Shown piece after piece: positions 1 to 11,164 of a DNA stretch of 64,000 nucleotides. Position 1 is the first letter of the stretch. Every line of letters begins with the position of its first letter. The stretch comes from Liolophura sinensis (taxonomy: Eukaryota; Mollusca; Polyplacophora; Chitonida; Chitonidae), in NCBI RefSeq assembly GCF_032854445.1, contig NC_088303.1, positions 9,307,501 through 9,371,500 on the forward strand, given 5' to 3'. A program made the translations under genes and the position numbers. The notes under the pieces were generated by a model. That model saw only the letters and a list, made by a program, of their open reading frames with translations, searched no databases and was not told where the DNA came from.

Positions 1-900
1 GAATAGAAAATGCGAGGCTGTGATCTGAAACTGACACATAGTATATAACCCATTATCATGAGTAGTGAACCTGTATGGATATGAAGGCTAAACGGTTGTG
101 AGCCACATATCAAAACGGTGAGGAAAAAGACCCCACCCCCCACCCCACCCCCAAAACAAACAAACAAAAACAAACAAACTAACAATAACAGACACATACT
201 AAATAGCAACAACAACACACAAAGAACACTGACCTCTACATGGCATGACGTGCTCAGACGTTTCTCTGCTATTGCTATCAGACCATCACGCGAACTGCAA
301 GTTACGTGCGAGAGTACGAGATTTTGAGATTACACAGTCCCAGTGCTCCGTGACCATTGCCCCATTCAGCCGTGTCCTGAATCCAGCGAGTACTGGAGTT
401 GTGCTTCAACGCTTTGTAGCGATGGTTTGATATCCGCGGCGGTCTAAACTTACATAAATACTGTAGTATACAAAGACCATTATTTGGTAATTTAAGGCCA
501 GGGGAGGAGATCTTAAATAAGCAGGTCAAGACTAACGGTGTAGAGCAACCCTATTATATTGTTTTGTAAGGATTTTGTCTGATTTCTTTAAAACATGAAG
601 TAATGAAATAGCAAAGTGAAACAAGTACAAGTAAACATGTACAAACTACCTGTATGGTCTCCCGAGGTTGTCAAGGCAATAGACTTTGTATGCTCAGTTT
701 CGGTTATCATTGAATATAGGCTTTAGTTTCTATTTCTGTATCGTCTTCGTGCGCTTAACTTGTTCAGATTTGAACAGCTTATTTAAAATTTGCTGAAAAG
801 ATACAGGTTTGGACGCAAAGAATCCAAAAAAGTAAGGCTTAAGATCAAGATATGAAAGAATATGTTAGATAATGATTTGATTGATTGTTGTTCAATGTCA
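1..900. other. no gene seen; A/C-rich tract
   Basis: I see no supported gene here. Positions about 121-200 are an A/C-rich low-complexity tract (poly-C runs broken by A, then CAAA repeats). The short open frames overlap one another on both strands and show no recognisable domain. Confidence 0.5.
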
Positions 901-1067
901 TATACTTAACAAAGAATTTTGTTAAACATAGGAATCAAGACCAGTTCATTGCGTTTTATAATAGTCAAGTACAGTCCATGGTCCACAAACGCTCTCATAC
1001 TAGTACTACGTACACTTGCCATTTCTCTTTCTTCAACTTGACGGATAAAGGATATCCCTTGACGGAA

Positions 1068-1130
1068 ATTATGTATCAAATTTATTAAACGAGAGTCAAA
1101 AAAGTCGTTTGTTTCGAAGTATCCAAACAT
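1068..1130 (-). mobile_element. partial copy of 109-bp hairpin element
   Basis: The stretch matching tatcaaatttattaaacgag followed by tttgtttcga corresponds to one arm plus part of the loop of the inverted-repeat element at 6541-6649. The second arm is missing, so this is a decayed or half copy of the same small non-autonomous element. Confidence 0.5.
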
Positions 1131-1139
1131 TTAAGATAA

Positions 1140-1885
1140 GCTGGGTGTATTAAGTATACGATCGCTTCAAAGGGTAACTCCACGACTTCTTTCTTATCTG
1201 GAATACGGAAAAGGGAAATGTAATTGATTTTCTTCACATATTTAAAAACCTTGATTCTCACATAAAATTTATACTTGAAACCAGTCGTAACAAAACGCCT
1301 TTTCTATGTGAACGTTTAACCGGTAGGGAAAACAGAGTTGTAACAGATACATTTTACAAACAGACATAAAACAATATATTGACTCCATATCCTGTCATCC
1401 TGGGAATAATATAAAGCTAATTTCACATTCAATCTGTTTTAACTGCTACCCCGTGATGGAAGCGGACCCGGACTTTTTTCACCACGAAACCATTGAGACA
1501 ATAGTGCTGTCGTACATGATGACCTAACAGCAACGGGGCTTATCAGAGGTTCAGCAGACAGTATCAATCGTCGCTCTGGTGCTCTTGGCTTGTAGGCTTC
1601 GTTGCTTTGTCAGCTGTGTTCTGCTCAATGTGGCAGTCTGGAACGTGGCAACCAAATCCCAGAGGGTGGTAGGACGATGTCCGCACTGGGAGGAAGGTGT
1701 GGGAATGCACCATGATACGGCCCAAATCTACATGTTGCGGCAAGGCGGTAAAACCCTCGGGAAGTCACGGCATAGGACCCCCGGCAATAGCGAGTGACGA
1801 AGCAGAATTTTCACTTGAAATGACGACTAGTAGGCCCTGAGTAACAACCGGCTGCAATTGACGCCTCAAAGTCGTCTCCTGGAAG
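1140..1885. other. no gene seen
   Basis: No supported gene. A roughly 50-bp piece near 1572-1625 (ending cttggcttgtaggcttcg) resembles 8790-8845 (cctggcttgtacgcttcg), so it is probably a fragment of a dispersed repeat. Confidence 0.4.
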
Positions 1886-3239
1886 TCAGTGTGAGCGGTA
1901 GTAGGGTAACGTAAGTCCAGTCATGTCGAGATGCCAACGCACCGCGGATGATGCAAAAACTGTCAGCTCTAGTAGCGCCTCCCAGGATGCGCCTCCCAAG
2001 ATCAAGGCATGACTGGGATCCACTCCCACCGCAAAACGTAACTGTCGATCCGTACGACACTCACTCCGGTCCTGCGCACACTCTCTGGGTATACCAAACC
2101 CCACCACCACGTGCGCCAGCTCCATTGTTCCCTAAAACAGCCTTGGAATGTCTTCTAGGTTTCTACGGCCGTGGGCAGCCAGTCTGTCTCTCAGATCATG
2201 TCAACAGTCCGGACCCGCCCCACCAGCAGGACTGCATCTCACAGGGTGGCAGTACCGGAGCACCGGCAAAGCTGGTTTTAGGAGAAGAGCTCCTCCAATG
2301 GCTGGAATATTTTACTCCCCCACACGATGTATGTGTGTGGTGCAACAACCACTTGACCAGTGACCCCAGGGTCGTCCTCTTCGTCCAGAAGATCATCCGT
2401 ACCTACGAGAATAAAACAGAAAGAACCCACCTACTAGCCCATCCAAATTCCTACCTAAAACTGATAATCCCCAGGATAGGTGGGGGACCTAACTGAGCGG
2501 CCAACCGGGCACTACCCGCTTCCATATGACCCATAGTCCCAGTCATACGCCTTTCACCCACAACTGCGACTTGCACAGACACAGGTGCTTAGTTATCCTA
2601 CTATCCAAAGCAACCGATCCGGTTGCACACCATTGTGCACCCACTGAAAAACAGGCACTATATCCGGATGTGCCCACTGCACGGCACTTACACCCCCTAA
2701 CCCCTATTTCACAATGCCATCAGGTTATACTATCCAGCTCTGAAATCTCCCTCGAAAACTCTGTGTCCAGGTACAGTGTAATGGATTATATAACGTGTCC
2801 GCTATCTCACTATCACTACACTACACTATCTCACTGGCCAGCCGCCGTACTCTCGCCCAGCGGGTCTCTAAATCCCGACTCCACGGCAGCATTAACCATT
2901 TATAAACTACGGGACTCGCGAGTCACATTCTCAGTCACCATCCTACTAGTCGCATGACCCGACTGATGATTGACGGCTAACGCTACAAAGTTGTCTCCGT
3001 CCAAGTCAAACCTACCCCAAGCCTCATTGACGCTGAGCAGGGGTCGAAACATATCTGCCATAGGTTACTGTTAGTTCATTACCATCCTTAAGGCCCTTTG
3101 CCCCTCTCCTACTCTAGCCCGCTCCCCCAACATAAACAATACAGTCTTAGGCCCAGTCGGCGCATACAACGGTTTAGCCCACAGTCTAGACCTGGAATAA
3201 ATTCCCGATGGTGGTTTCTACGCCTCTCCTAATCCAGGG
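1886..3239 (-). mobile_element. probable 3' part of a decayed Ty3/gypsy-like element
   Basis: This C-rich stretch on the plus strand lies directly downstream, in minus-strand direction, of the reverse-transcriptase fragment at 3240-3700. That is where RNase H and integrase would lie in a Ty3/gypsy element. I could not identify an intact integrase motif. The longest open frame, on the plus strand at 1948-2496 (182 codons), has no recognisable domain and is probably a by-product of the composition. The assignment rests mainly on position. Confidence 0.35.
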
Positions 3240-3870
3240 TAAATGCTACTTAGCGACAGCATCGAGCTTGCTATCAACTACACTTACCCCTTCCGAGCTC
3301 ACTTTTCTACCAGAAAATCTATTTCCTTCTAAAACAACTCACGTTTTCTCGGTTTTAGTTTTAACTGATTCTGTAGGCCGCTGAAAATCGCCTGGGAGGT
3401 TAACTAGCCCACCAAGTCTTATCTACAACCATATCATCGCCCAAGAAGGCCACAGTGTCCTTCCTATAGTTAACCTTCTCAGTGCATGATTTGTCGCCTT
3501 CTGAAAGGTCGCTGGCGTATTACAAAGGTGGAAGCTCACCCTGACATGCTCTAACAGAACAAACTTTAATAGTGATAAATGTCGCCTTACACCATCCCAA
3601 TCTGCTAATACTCTGCGGCCAAATCCAACGTGGGGAAATACTCTGACCCACTTAGAGTATTCAGACAATCATCAGTCCTAGGCGTCTTTGACAGTCACCG
3701 AATTTAACCGCCTATAGTCAATACAATACCTTATCAAACCATCCTTTTTTCCCAATACGCACTAGACTGATAGACAGGTTTGTCCTTGTCACCAACATAT
3801 TCCTACATAAATCAAGCACACATCTGTGAGCCGTAAGGAAGTCAAACCCCAATAATATGGGATGTCAAAT
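3240..3870 (-). pseudogene. Ty3/gypsy-type protease and reverse transcriptase fragment
   Basis: Read on the minus strand, several landmarks of a Ty3/gypsy polyprotein appear in the correct order but in more than one frame. Near 3850-3790 is a protease C-terminal-like motif (GFDFLTAHRCVLDL). Near 3545-3500 is a reverse-transcriptase motif (LCNTPATFQ, where families have LCNAPATFQ). Near 3450-3425 is an aspartate pair (AFLGDDMVV) matching the Y-x-D-D catalytic box with the tyrosine region altered. Near 3318-3250 is the FLG...V..EGV motif (FLGRKVSSEGVSV) that closes the reverse-transcriptase domain. Stops and frame changes between these motifs show the element is dead. I saw no convincing long terminal repeats. 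Alternative: a related LTR class, but FLG..VS..G favours Ty3/gypsy. Confidence 0.75.
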
Positions 3871-4700
3871 AGTAGGGACCGCAGCATCTAAAACATATTG
3901 TTTTCCTCCCCGCCACCTCCCCCAGCCACAGGGTCATGGGATCGGCTTCGTTATCAGAGAGATCACATCATCCCACGTAAGACGACCCCAGGGCACCATC
4001 CTGGTCGAGTTAGGACCCTCATTGGACCTCAACCTGCTTTATATCCTTTGTATCATATCTGCAGGGCACCCGAATATCGCTCAGTTGCCAAAGTCAAACA
4101 ACGATTGGTGAAATCTTGTAGGGCTTCTATCTTTTTCCTCGCTCCACAGAAACAGCCGTCGAAGAACTACACCAGAAGGATCACGTTTACCATAACGCCG
4201 TATAAAATCTTTTAACAACCGGCGTATTTCATGCCGCACTCCACGGGACCTGGTCATAGACCCCTACCACGTAAATTTCTTTGAAATGCCTCAACCCATC
4301 TACGTAGATCCAACCACATATATCGAAAGATACTAATTTAACAGGCAGATGAGTATGTCGATTACGACGACGCTCTGCACCAGAGAGCTAAGACAAGCAC
4401 TTTCCGTGTCACTATCATAGTCACTACATGATGAACTAGACCCGGGGGATACCTGCCGTCTAAATGTAGCCGCCGCCTGGAGCGACTTTTATGCTTACGT
4501 TCAGTTTCTGGAACGATAATTGGCGAATAATACCCTACCCCTGACAGAAGCACCTATTAGGACCCTGTAATCGTGACGTAGGCCTTTGTACCCTACACTC
4601 CTTAACATCACACCTATCCTGGGAAGAACTGCTGACATGATCCTACATTTCCATCGGAAACACGCCCTAAGGAACGAATTTTCCATAGAGTTATGCACAA
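3871..4700 (-). mobile_element. probable gag/5' part of the same decayed retroelement
   Basis: This stretch lies upstream of the protease motif in minus-strand direction, where gag would be expected. Minus-strand frames are broken (4362-4553 and 4501-4698 are the longest) and no zinc-knuckle C-x2-C-x4-H-x4-C motif is visible. The assignment rests on position only. Confidence 0.3.
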
Positions 4701-5190
4701 AATAATTCCATCAAAATAATTAAAGACATCTACAATTAGTATACAATCTACCATCAAGACATATTACACCTACATTTGACTGAATTTCCCCCTACATGTG
4801 TTGAGCGAGGACGAAAGGCCAGCGCCACTTTCGCCAACGCGCAAAAAGGCTAACAGGGCGTGACTTAACAATGCTGTACAGACAAACATAAGACAGATCT
4901 AATGCCTAGGAGAGGTGCACATGCTGAACGTAACTAAAACTAGTTTTAAGAATATTTTTTGTTAAAGCAAGCAAACCTAACGAAAGCAAAATAACTATAA
5001 CGCATGAAAATCAGCACAATTCAGTACTTAAGTTTCACTTATTTTTTAGATTTTCTTCAAAGTACGCAAAGCTAACAACAATAACGAGACTAATTACCCC
5101 AAAGAACCACACTTCAAAGTAAAAAAAGCACTGGGGCTTGAAGCGCGTAATTCGAGAACAAAAGCTAATCTGGCAAAATTGGGAAAGCTG
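4701..5190. other. no gene seen
   Basis: AT-rich sequence without a recognisable coding frame or repeat copy. Confidence 0.5.
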
Positions 5191-5194
5191 CGCG

Positions 5195-5225
5195 GTGTGT
5201 GTGTGTGTGTGTGGGGGGGGGGGGG
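5195..5225. repeat. (GT)n-(G)n microsatellite
   Basis: About nine GT dinucleotides run directly into a 13-base G homopolymer. It is a simple-sequence tract likely to vary in length. Confidence 0.9.
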
Positions 5226-5309
5226 CATTGGATGAAGTACCACTGGAGATCAAACCAGAAAAACGGGAGAAAAAAAAACACGAATGAATGTTGTGTATTG
5301 TTTATTTTA

Positions 5310-5385
5310 CTATGCTGTACACGCCGTCATATAAGGAAAATATTCTTGAGTACGGTGTAAAGCACCAATCATGTAAATAAACTAT
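5310..5385 (+). mobile_element. 3'-end fragment of molluscan tRNA-SINE
   Basis: It contains gccgtcatataag, then aaatattcttgagtacggtg, taaagcaccaatc and an A/T-rich tail. This is the conserved 3' end of the SINE family best preserved at 43205-43458. The tRNA-like head is missing. Confidence 0.7.
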
Positions 5386-6540
5386 GCTGCACAAGTAAGT
5401 GTGAGATAGTATTTAATGTCATTATAACACTATCTGTACCATGCAGTCTAAATCAGTCCATGTATTGTTAAAATCTATTACTAACTGTTACCTACATATG
5501 CCCAATGAACTAGTCATATTTAGTACGTTGAATGCTCTCTGCCTTGCGCAGTCTAGGTATCCGGAGCATGTCTTTTTAGTGTGTTTACACGGTGTGTGAG
5601 AGACAAAAAGCCACACAGATTCCGTAAAATTCTCAAGGGTTAGAACACCTGCACAAAGAGCCATTATATAGCTGAGCTTTAACCTCGCCGATTATGTAAA
5701 ATCGCACCAGCAACAACACCAAGGGTACCGCATGTGGCCACTGCAGGTATAGCACCCGTAAACATACAACGTACAGGAATTTGTCTACGATACAAATGTG
5801 TCTACTGTACCTAATTTCGAAAAGCCAGCAACGCGAAATATCCAAAATTTTCAGTTCTATTGTCAGTACCCTCCCAACCTCGTCCTTTTACTCCGGTCAC
5901 CGCATTTACCACAAGTAACACTAGTCAAAATTTAGCCAGTACTAGTTCAATTTCTTGCACCCAAGACAGTGCATCGAAGATGGAAATCAGGTCAAGTGCA
6001 CCTTCGGGGACCGATCTTTGGTGGATCCCACATCATCCATATCCACAATCACAATAAAGACGACGAATATCCACCCGCTAAATACCGTCGTATTAGTGTA
6101 ATCCAGTCCCCACAGTCGTCCGAAGAAATGTAGACTGTAACCATACATGTCTTGGAAATGGCAGTGCTACACTCCTGACTGCTTTTCCCGGGACGTCTCG
6201 GAGTCTTTCCTTGACGGGCACGTTCGTAAAGTGTTTAAAATCAATTGTTGGCTGCTGTGTGTTAATGTATATAGATGATAATTTAGAAATCCTATCCAAA
6301 CTTGCGAGAGTAAAGCCTCCTGCGCTGAACTCTTTTGGTTGGTGTATATTTGATCTTGCGTATAAATGTTGTGGTTGGTTTAAAACACGAATGACTGACG
6401 TCACATACTTAAATTCCTCCGCATTGTTGCACGTGCTTGTGCAAGCAGAGAAAGAAGACAAAATATTCTCGCTGATTTGGGGAATAATTTTGTACTTTTT
6501 TAAATCTTCCATTGATGGGATAAACAGAGTCTCTAAACTT
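5386..6540. other. no supported gene
   Basis: Two overlapping open frames stand out: minus 6093-6512 (139 codons, ATG start) and plus 6211-6552 (113 codons). They occupy the same DNA on opposite strands, show no recognised domain, signal peptide or splice context, and run into the hairpin element at 6541. I do not call either as a gene. Confidence 0.4.
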
Positions 6541-6649
6541 GTGACCCTGTAGTATCAAATTTATTAACCTCGAGTCATAAAAGCCAGAGGCCTCGAAACA
6601 AACGAAACTTGTCAACTCTCGTTTAATAAATTTGATTCCACAGGGTCAC
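6541..6649. mobile_element. 109-bp hairpin (MITE-like) element
   Basis: The left arm 6541-6575 starts gtgaccctgt and contains atcaaatttattaa. The right arm 6615-6649 is its reverse complement with only a handful of mismatches over 35 bp. The arms enclose about 39 bp, so the whole unit folds into one hairpin. A partial copy lies at 1068-1130, showing the unit is dispersed. No transposase is encoded and no clear target-site duplication flanks it. The most likely class is a small non-autonomous DNA element. Confidence 0.7.
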
Positions 6650-7285
6650 GGGAGATCCTACATTTCTACGTTCTTAAGCTTAAGTTACTCAGACAATTTT
6701 GTACGATGCACTGAAATTATCTGATTACTGTGTGATGTAGTATTTTGGTGTGATTCTTAGAGTGACAAGTTTGTTCACACTTTTATTGTGTTATATTTAT
6801 ATCAGAAATCATAAAAGGTGTTCAATCAAAGTGCATGTAGTTGTATTTAAATCGAACATGACATTTAGCAACTATTTAGTTTTATTGTGATATTTATAAT
6901 ATTAAAATGAAATGTTGATTGATCCATGATATTAAATTCATTTAATCTGATGAAAATGTTTGTATATTGCTTGTAATTGTCTACACAAATTCTTAATGTG
7001 TTTGTTTCTGTATATTTTTTCAGAACATTGAGTTTATCTAATGAAGATAATACGCTGTTAAAGAGCTCTCCGTGACCGTGTTGTGTTATCTGTCGCTCGA
7101 ATCACACCAAAGATGTAATGTTACCACTGCAGACAGCAACGTTATGCATGGTGACCTAGCGGCAACGGGTTTCACCTTAGTAGTAAAATCGGTAAGGTGA
7201 AATGCGAACGCCCAAGTTATCTCCTGGGTCACTTAAGAGGATTAACACATAGGGGGCTTGATAAACATGAAGAGAAAAATGAGTA
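6650..7285. other. no gene seen
   Basis: AT-rich sequence to about 7060, then a more balanced stretch. No coding frame or repeat copy could be supported. Confidence 0.5.
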
Positions 7286-7289
7286 GACA

Positions 7290-8110
7290 GACATATTGAG
7301 ATTTCTAAGTTTGTTTAATGGTACCATGAGAATTAACAGTAATCTGTACATATGTAACAAAAAGGAAACAAAATCTATGTATTCCATAGGTGATTTCATG
7401 TTACTGGCGAGCTGGCATTTGAGGCTGGAAATTCTTTCGTCAATGCGTTGGAACTGTCTTTTCTTTCTAATGTTGATCATCTGTGCTCCAACTTCTAGCT
7501 GCATAAGTTTTACTTCGTTGGCTGCTTGTTCCTTCTTTAATATATATAATGATAACTTCCAAGGTAGGATGGGCTTTCATTACCGCCTTGTTCAGCTTCG
7601 AATGCCATCCTTTGAAATGGGTGGCGGCACCGTCGTTGTTATGATGATCCCACACAGATGGTGGAGATTGGCCGTCCATCCAGGTTTCTGTGACTTAGAG
7701 TGGGCCAGCTTGATGGCTGATTCTGTATTAGGTTGTTAGTTGGCAATCTCAATCTCTGTATCTGTGTGGTAGATGCTTTGGAGTCTTAATCTGTCTGCAC
7801 CTGTCTCCAAATATACTGAGTAAAATGGAAGAAGCATCCTTTGACCTCTGTATTTGGAAATACCTCTTGGACGACATTGTGGGTGGCTTGTTCATAGTCC
7901 ATCTAAACCGGTCTGAGTGGATATCAACGTTATGTTCTTGTGCCTTAACGTACGAAAGTAAACAGAAACGAAGGAGACGTTCATAAGTGGCTTGAGATTT
8001 GTCTGGCAGGAAACTATAGACAAGGGGAAACATCTATCCTTCAACAAAACCATGGCGCGTGTAGACCTGCAAAAATAGGTGCTGCGATGCAAAAAAGATT
8101 CCATCTCCAT
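7290..8110 (-). pseudogene. Mutator-like (MULE) transposase remnant
   Basis: Minus-strand frames carry three pieces of a MULE-type transposase in the right order. First is PLVYSFLPDKSQATYERLL around 8030-7975, the family's P.VYALLP.K...TY block. Next is FPNTEVKGCFFHF followed by TQYIWRQVQ around 7862-7795, the domain's signature F-P...GC.FH..Q.(I/L)WR. Last is GWHSKLNKAVMKAHP around 7620-7565, the conserved (E)GWH..L....HP block, with a helical C-terminal segment down to about 7360. The first and second blocks lie in different frames and stops interrupt the third, so the gene is broken. I found no terminal inverted repeats. MULE transposases cut and paste DNA using a DDE nuclease; this copy cannot do so as it stands. 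Confidence 0.8.
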
Positions 8111-8429
8111 ACACTGTTAGACGGGTCGAAAGGCACTTCAAGTTTTTAATGGTACTAAAAACCCAGATCTTATTGTTGTCATCATTATTGATCCAAAGGA
8201 AATCATCATAAGTCCCTGTCCTCCCTTCTTCCAGGTGGATTGAGGATTTGTCCTTTGGTAAGGCTGGTCACTGGTTACGCCGCTGACAGTACAAGGAATC
8301 TTTCACCTGCTGGAATGTGTCCATATGACGATCAACATATTCAGTATCGTCAAGGCATTCATCCGTACGGTGATTCACCAGTTCGTCATTATAGATGGAT
8401 GGTATTGTCACGATTTCTTCAAAAGCTCG

Positions 8430-8760
8430 CTTTTTGATATTAATAGTTTTCTTCAGTTTGTGAAAACAGTGGCTGTTGTTTTAGTGGTGGAGAATTTAAA
8501 TTTCCATTTATTGGCCCAGTTTGATATTGTGTTTAATGTTTTCTGAATAGCACTTGTTATTTTCTTCGTAGATTTGCCTGTCTTCCATATTGCCGTCAGC
8601 AAACAATGACTGTTCTGCTTCTGGGTAGTTTCCATCTATTTCATTTGCCAGCCCGTTTTTCATAATGTTAAATAAAGGTTGGCTTAAAACTCTCGATAGA
8701 GGAGTTCCGTTCTATATAGAGAGTGTCTCTCAGATAAAGATTTTTCGAGTTTAGCTTTGA
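8430..8760 (-). pseudogene. LINE reverse transcriptase fragment
   Basis: On the minus strand, 8635-8453 reads as the region just after the catalytic YADD box of a non-LTR reverse transcriptase. It has TAIWKTGKSTKK, then IQKTLNTISNWANKWKFKFS and KTTATVF, matching the LINE pattern ..AIW..(G)...(I/L)Q..L..I..W...W.FKFS..KT. Upstream, 8760-8640 resembles the preceding RNG(V/T)P...LSPTLFN.M block in another frame. The fragment is short and frameshifted. It abuts the MULE remnant on the same strand, but the two belong to unrelated element classes. Confidence 0.75.
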
Positions 8761-8764
8761 AGTT

Positions 8765-9235
8765 CCGATTTCTTAGATAATCATTTGTCACTCCGGTGGT
8801 CCTGGCTTGTACGCTTCGTTGTTTTGCCAGCTGTCCTTCTGAGTGCCTTCTGTGCCTATGTTTTCCTGAACGAAAATCTATTATAGGTTTATGGAATTTT
8901 CTATTCTATAATGCTGTGTCAATATCCACAGGTGTGACTATGACTATCTAGGACTATGGCTATCCATAATGGCCTTCATTTTGCCATGAGAAAAGCTGTA
9001 GATTCTAATCACCTATCTACTTGTGACTTCACGCGACATATACCACACTCCGCAGGTGACATCGACTACGTTCGACCCAAGTCCAAAACGCCAATATAAA
9101 TGTGATACAATCCAGCAACACAGCTCATATTCGTGTCGTGTTTACATTCCTGGTATGAATATGTGAAGCTGCCTCCATTTTAGAGTATTTATCATATATG
9201 GCATTTTCACTTAAACAGTACTTTAGAAATGGCTG
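8765..9235. other. no gene seen
   Basis: No supported gene. 8790-8845 shares a short similarity with 1572-1625, probably a dispersed-repeat fragment. Confidence 0.4.
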
Positions 9236-9244
9236 TGCTTATTA

Positions 9245-9365
9245 TAAGGACTGACTTGTCAATATGTGATATGGATACTGATGACTTGTCAATATGTGAT
9301 ATGGATACTGATGACTTGTCAATATGTGATGTGGATACTGATGCTATATAAGATATGGATACTGT
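9245..9365. repeat. 30-bp tandem repeat, about 3-4 copies
   Basis: The unit gacttgtcaatatgtgatat plus ggatactgat repeats about three times with few differences, followed by a degenerate partial copy. A minus-strand frame across it yields the repeat SSVSISHIDK because 30 is divisible by three, but no functional protein is implied. Confidence 0.9.
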
Positions 9366-9554
9366 ATATACAATTACTACAAAAATGTTAAATAGATAGG
9401 CCACTAAGGTATGCACGAGCATGGTCAAAATGCAGAACTCAGTGAAAGGGATTCCAACGGAAGAGGTCCGCGTCAGTAAAATATACTGAGATTTTTTCCA
9501 TACTACTGATTTGGAATTCCCACGGTTTACAATACACATAAATGGTATGTGCTC

Positions 9555-9672
9555 CGCCCGGTTTCCTCCCGTGATATTGCTGGTCACATTAAAAGTGAAA
9601 TTGCTCCTCGCATTAAAAGTGAGATATTCTTGAAAATCCAACACCAATCAAATAAAAAAATAAATAAATACA
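9555..9672 (+). mobile_element. 3'-end fragment of molluscan tRNA-SINE
   Basis: cgcccggtttcctcccg, gatattgctgg, gtgaaatt, gatattcttga and ccaacaccaatcaaataaa followed by ATAA repeats match the SINE 3' half. A short internal duplication (attaaaagtga occurs twice) has altered the middle. Confidence 0.65.
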
Positions 9673-9674
9673 CA

Positions 9675-10570
9675 TTAAAAAGGCATTTTTTATAAGCACA
9701 TTTCAGTAACAGTTTATAAACATGGACTGGTGTTTATCCATATGAACTATATTTAGCAACATGATAAAAGATGAGTATGAAAGATGTGTTTATCATAGTA
9801 AACATGTGAAATGATTTCATAATCATATGATGGATAATAAGCACAAATAGTCAAATAATCTTAAACCTCTTAAATATGTCACATTTTTACATATCAAATG
9901 TCCCCTGTTTAATATGTAAACATCTCACATGATATGGAGTTTTGTATGTTTTTAATACCTGGTTATAAACTTTACAATCGCTATTTTTAACACTTACCTT
10001 ACCTGGCGATCGCTTGAAGGGGACAGGCCAGGTATTGTTTGCCCTGGTGTGGGTAAATTATACTGTAAGGAAACACATTGGTGTAATGACAGGAACACTG
10101 TTAGAAGGAACAAATTAAACCCATGCGAACATACAGATTCAAAGAACAAGCTTTCAGAACGGACATAATTACATAACTACATAATTAGATAGTGTTCTTC
10201 GAAGGACCCACCTGAACCTAGAAATCCATTCAGTAACCGTACCGAATACAATGGCAAGAAATACCTTGATGTACTTGTAAGTCTTTCATGAAATGGATCG
10301 GGATAAACAAGTACATAATGCCATACATTTGCACGTGGAATATGAACATATATTGTAAATATTATTGATCGCCTAATGTAAAAAAGAACAGATTAAACAC
10401 TGAGCCAGTGGTTCAAAACTATCTTGGTTTCACCACCATCTATTACGATCAAGAAGGTTTAAAAGTGTTATCCTTTAGAGAGTATACTAAAAAAATTTGC
10501 AACTCTTATCCTTACCGGTCAGGGGAGGTCACCGTTGGAACACTGTTAAGCAAACTATGCGACTGAGTTA
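9675..10570. other. no gene seen
   Basis: AT-rich, without supportable coding sequence. A U1-like start (cttacctggc) near 9997 was examined and rejected. Confidence 0.5.
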
Positions 10571-10588
10571 CCCCCCCCCCCCCCCCCC
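10571..10588. repeat. poly-C homopolymer
   Basis: Eighteen consecutive C residues; on the complementary strand an 18-G run that could form a G-quadruplex and is prone to length error. Confidence 0.95.
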
Positions 10589-11164
10589 GACCACCTCATC
10601 CTTCTCTCCGGCACCCTTCCTTTAATCCGTTGTTGAAGAAAGCGAACGTCCGGAGAATACAACCATTTTTATCGTGCACCATTAGGCCCCCAACAGCTGC
10701 CACACATGGCTAAATGGCTAATATCGTGATTTAGATACGTAGCCTACTTTGATACTTTACAAGAATCTCCAGGTTTTTCAATGAAAATTTCCAAAATTTG
10801 TTTTTGCTATAACTCACAGATTTTAACCGTTTTATATGCAGTTTATTATGTTTTCTTATACATATTAATGTACGTAAGTAGATTCGTTGTCATTTGATTC
10901 GGACATCTGCCATTTCTAAGAAACCTTGTTAAGCCCGATAGAATGATAATTACATGTATAACAGCTAAAATTATGGGACCTGTATCAAGATGTAGCCCAT
11001 ATTCTGACCTTTATGGTACAGCTGTAGCCTACACGCAGCCGGATTTGTGCTACAACAGTTTCTGGACATTTTTTGTACTGATGTAAACTTGGAGTGACTG
11101 GGTGAAAATTATTAGCTTCACTATCAGATTGACACAGGAAATCTGTTTTACCTGCGCCATGAAC
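10589..11164. other. no gene seen; flank of the satellite
   Basis: No coding signal or repeat match. It marks the left boundary of the 83-bp satellite. Confidence 0.5.

Noticed and set aside
1948..2496. 182-codon plus-strand open frame
   Set aside because: Proline-rich translation without a domain, opposite the retroelement strand; best explained by C-rich composition.
9990..10050. U1 snRNA-like start (acacttacc...cttacctggc with ccctggtgtggg downstream)
   Set aside because: The motif at the 5' end is similar, but the stem-loops and Sm site expected over about 160 nt are not present.
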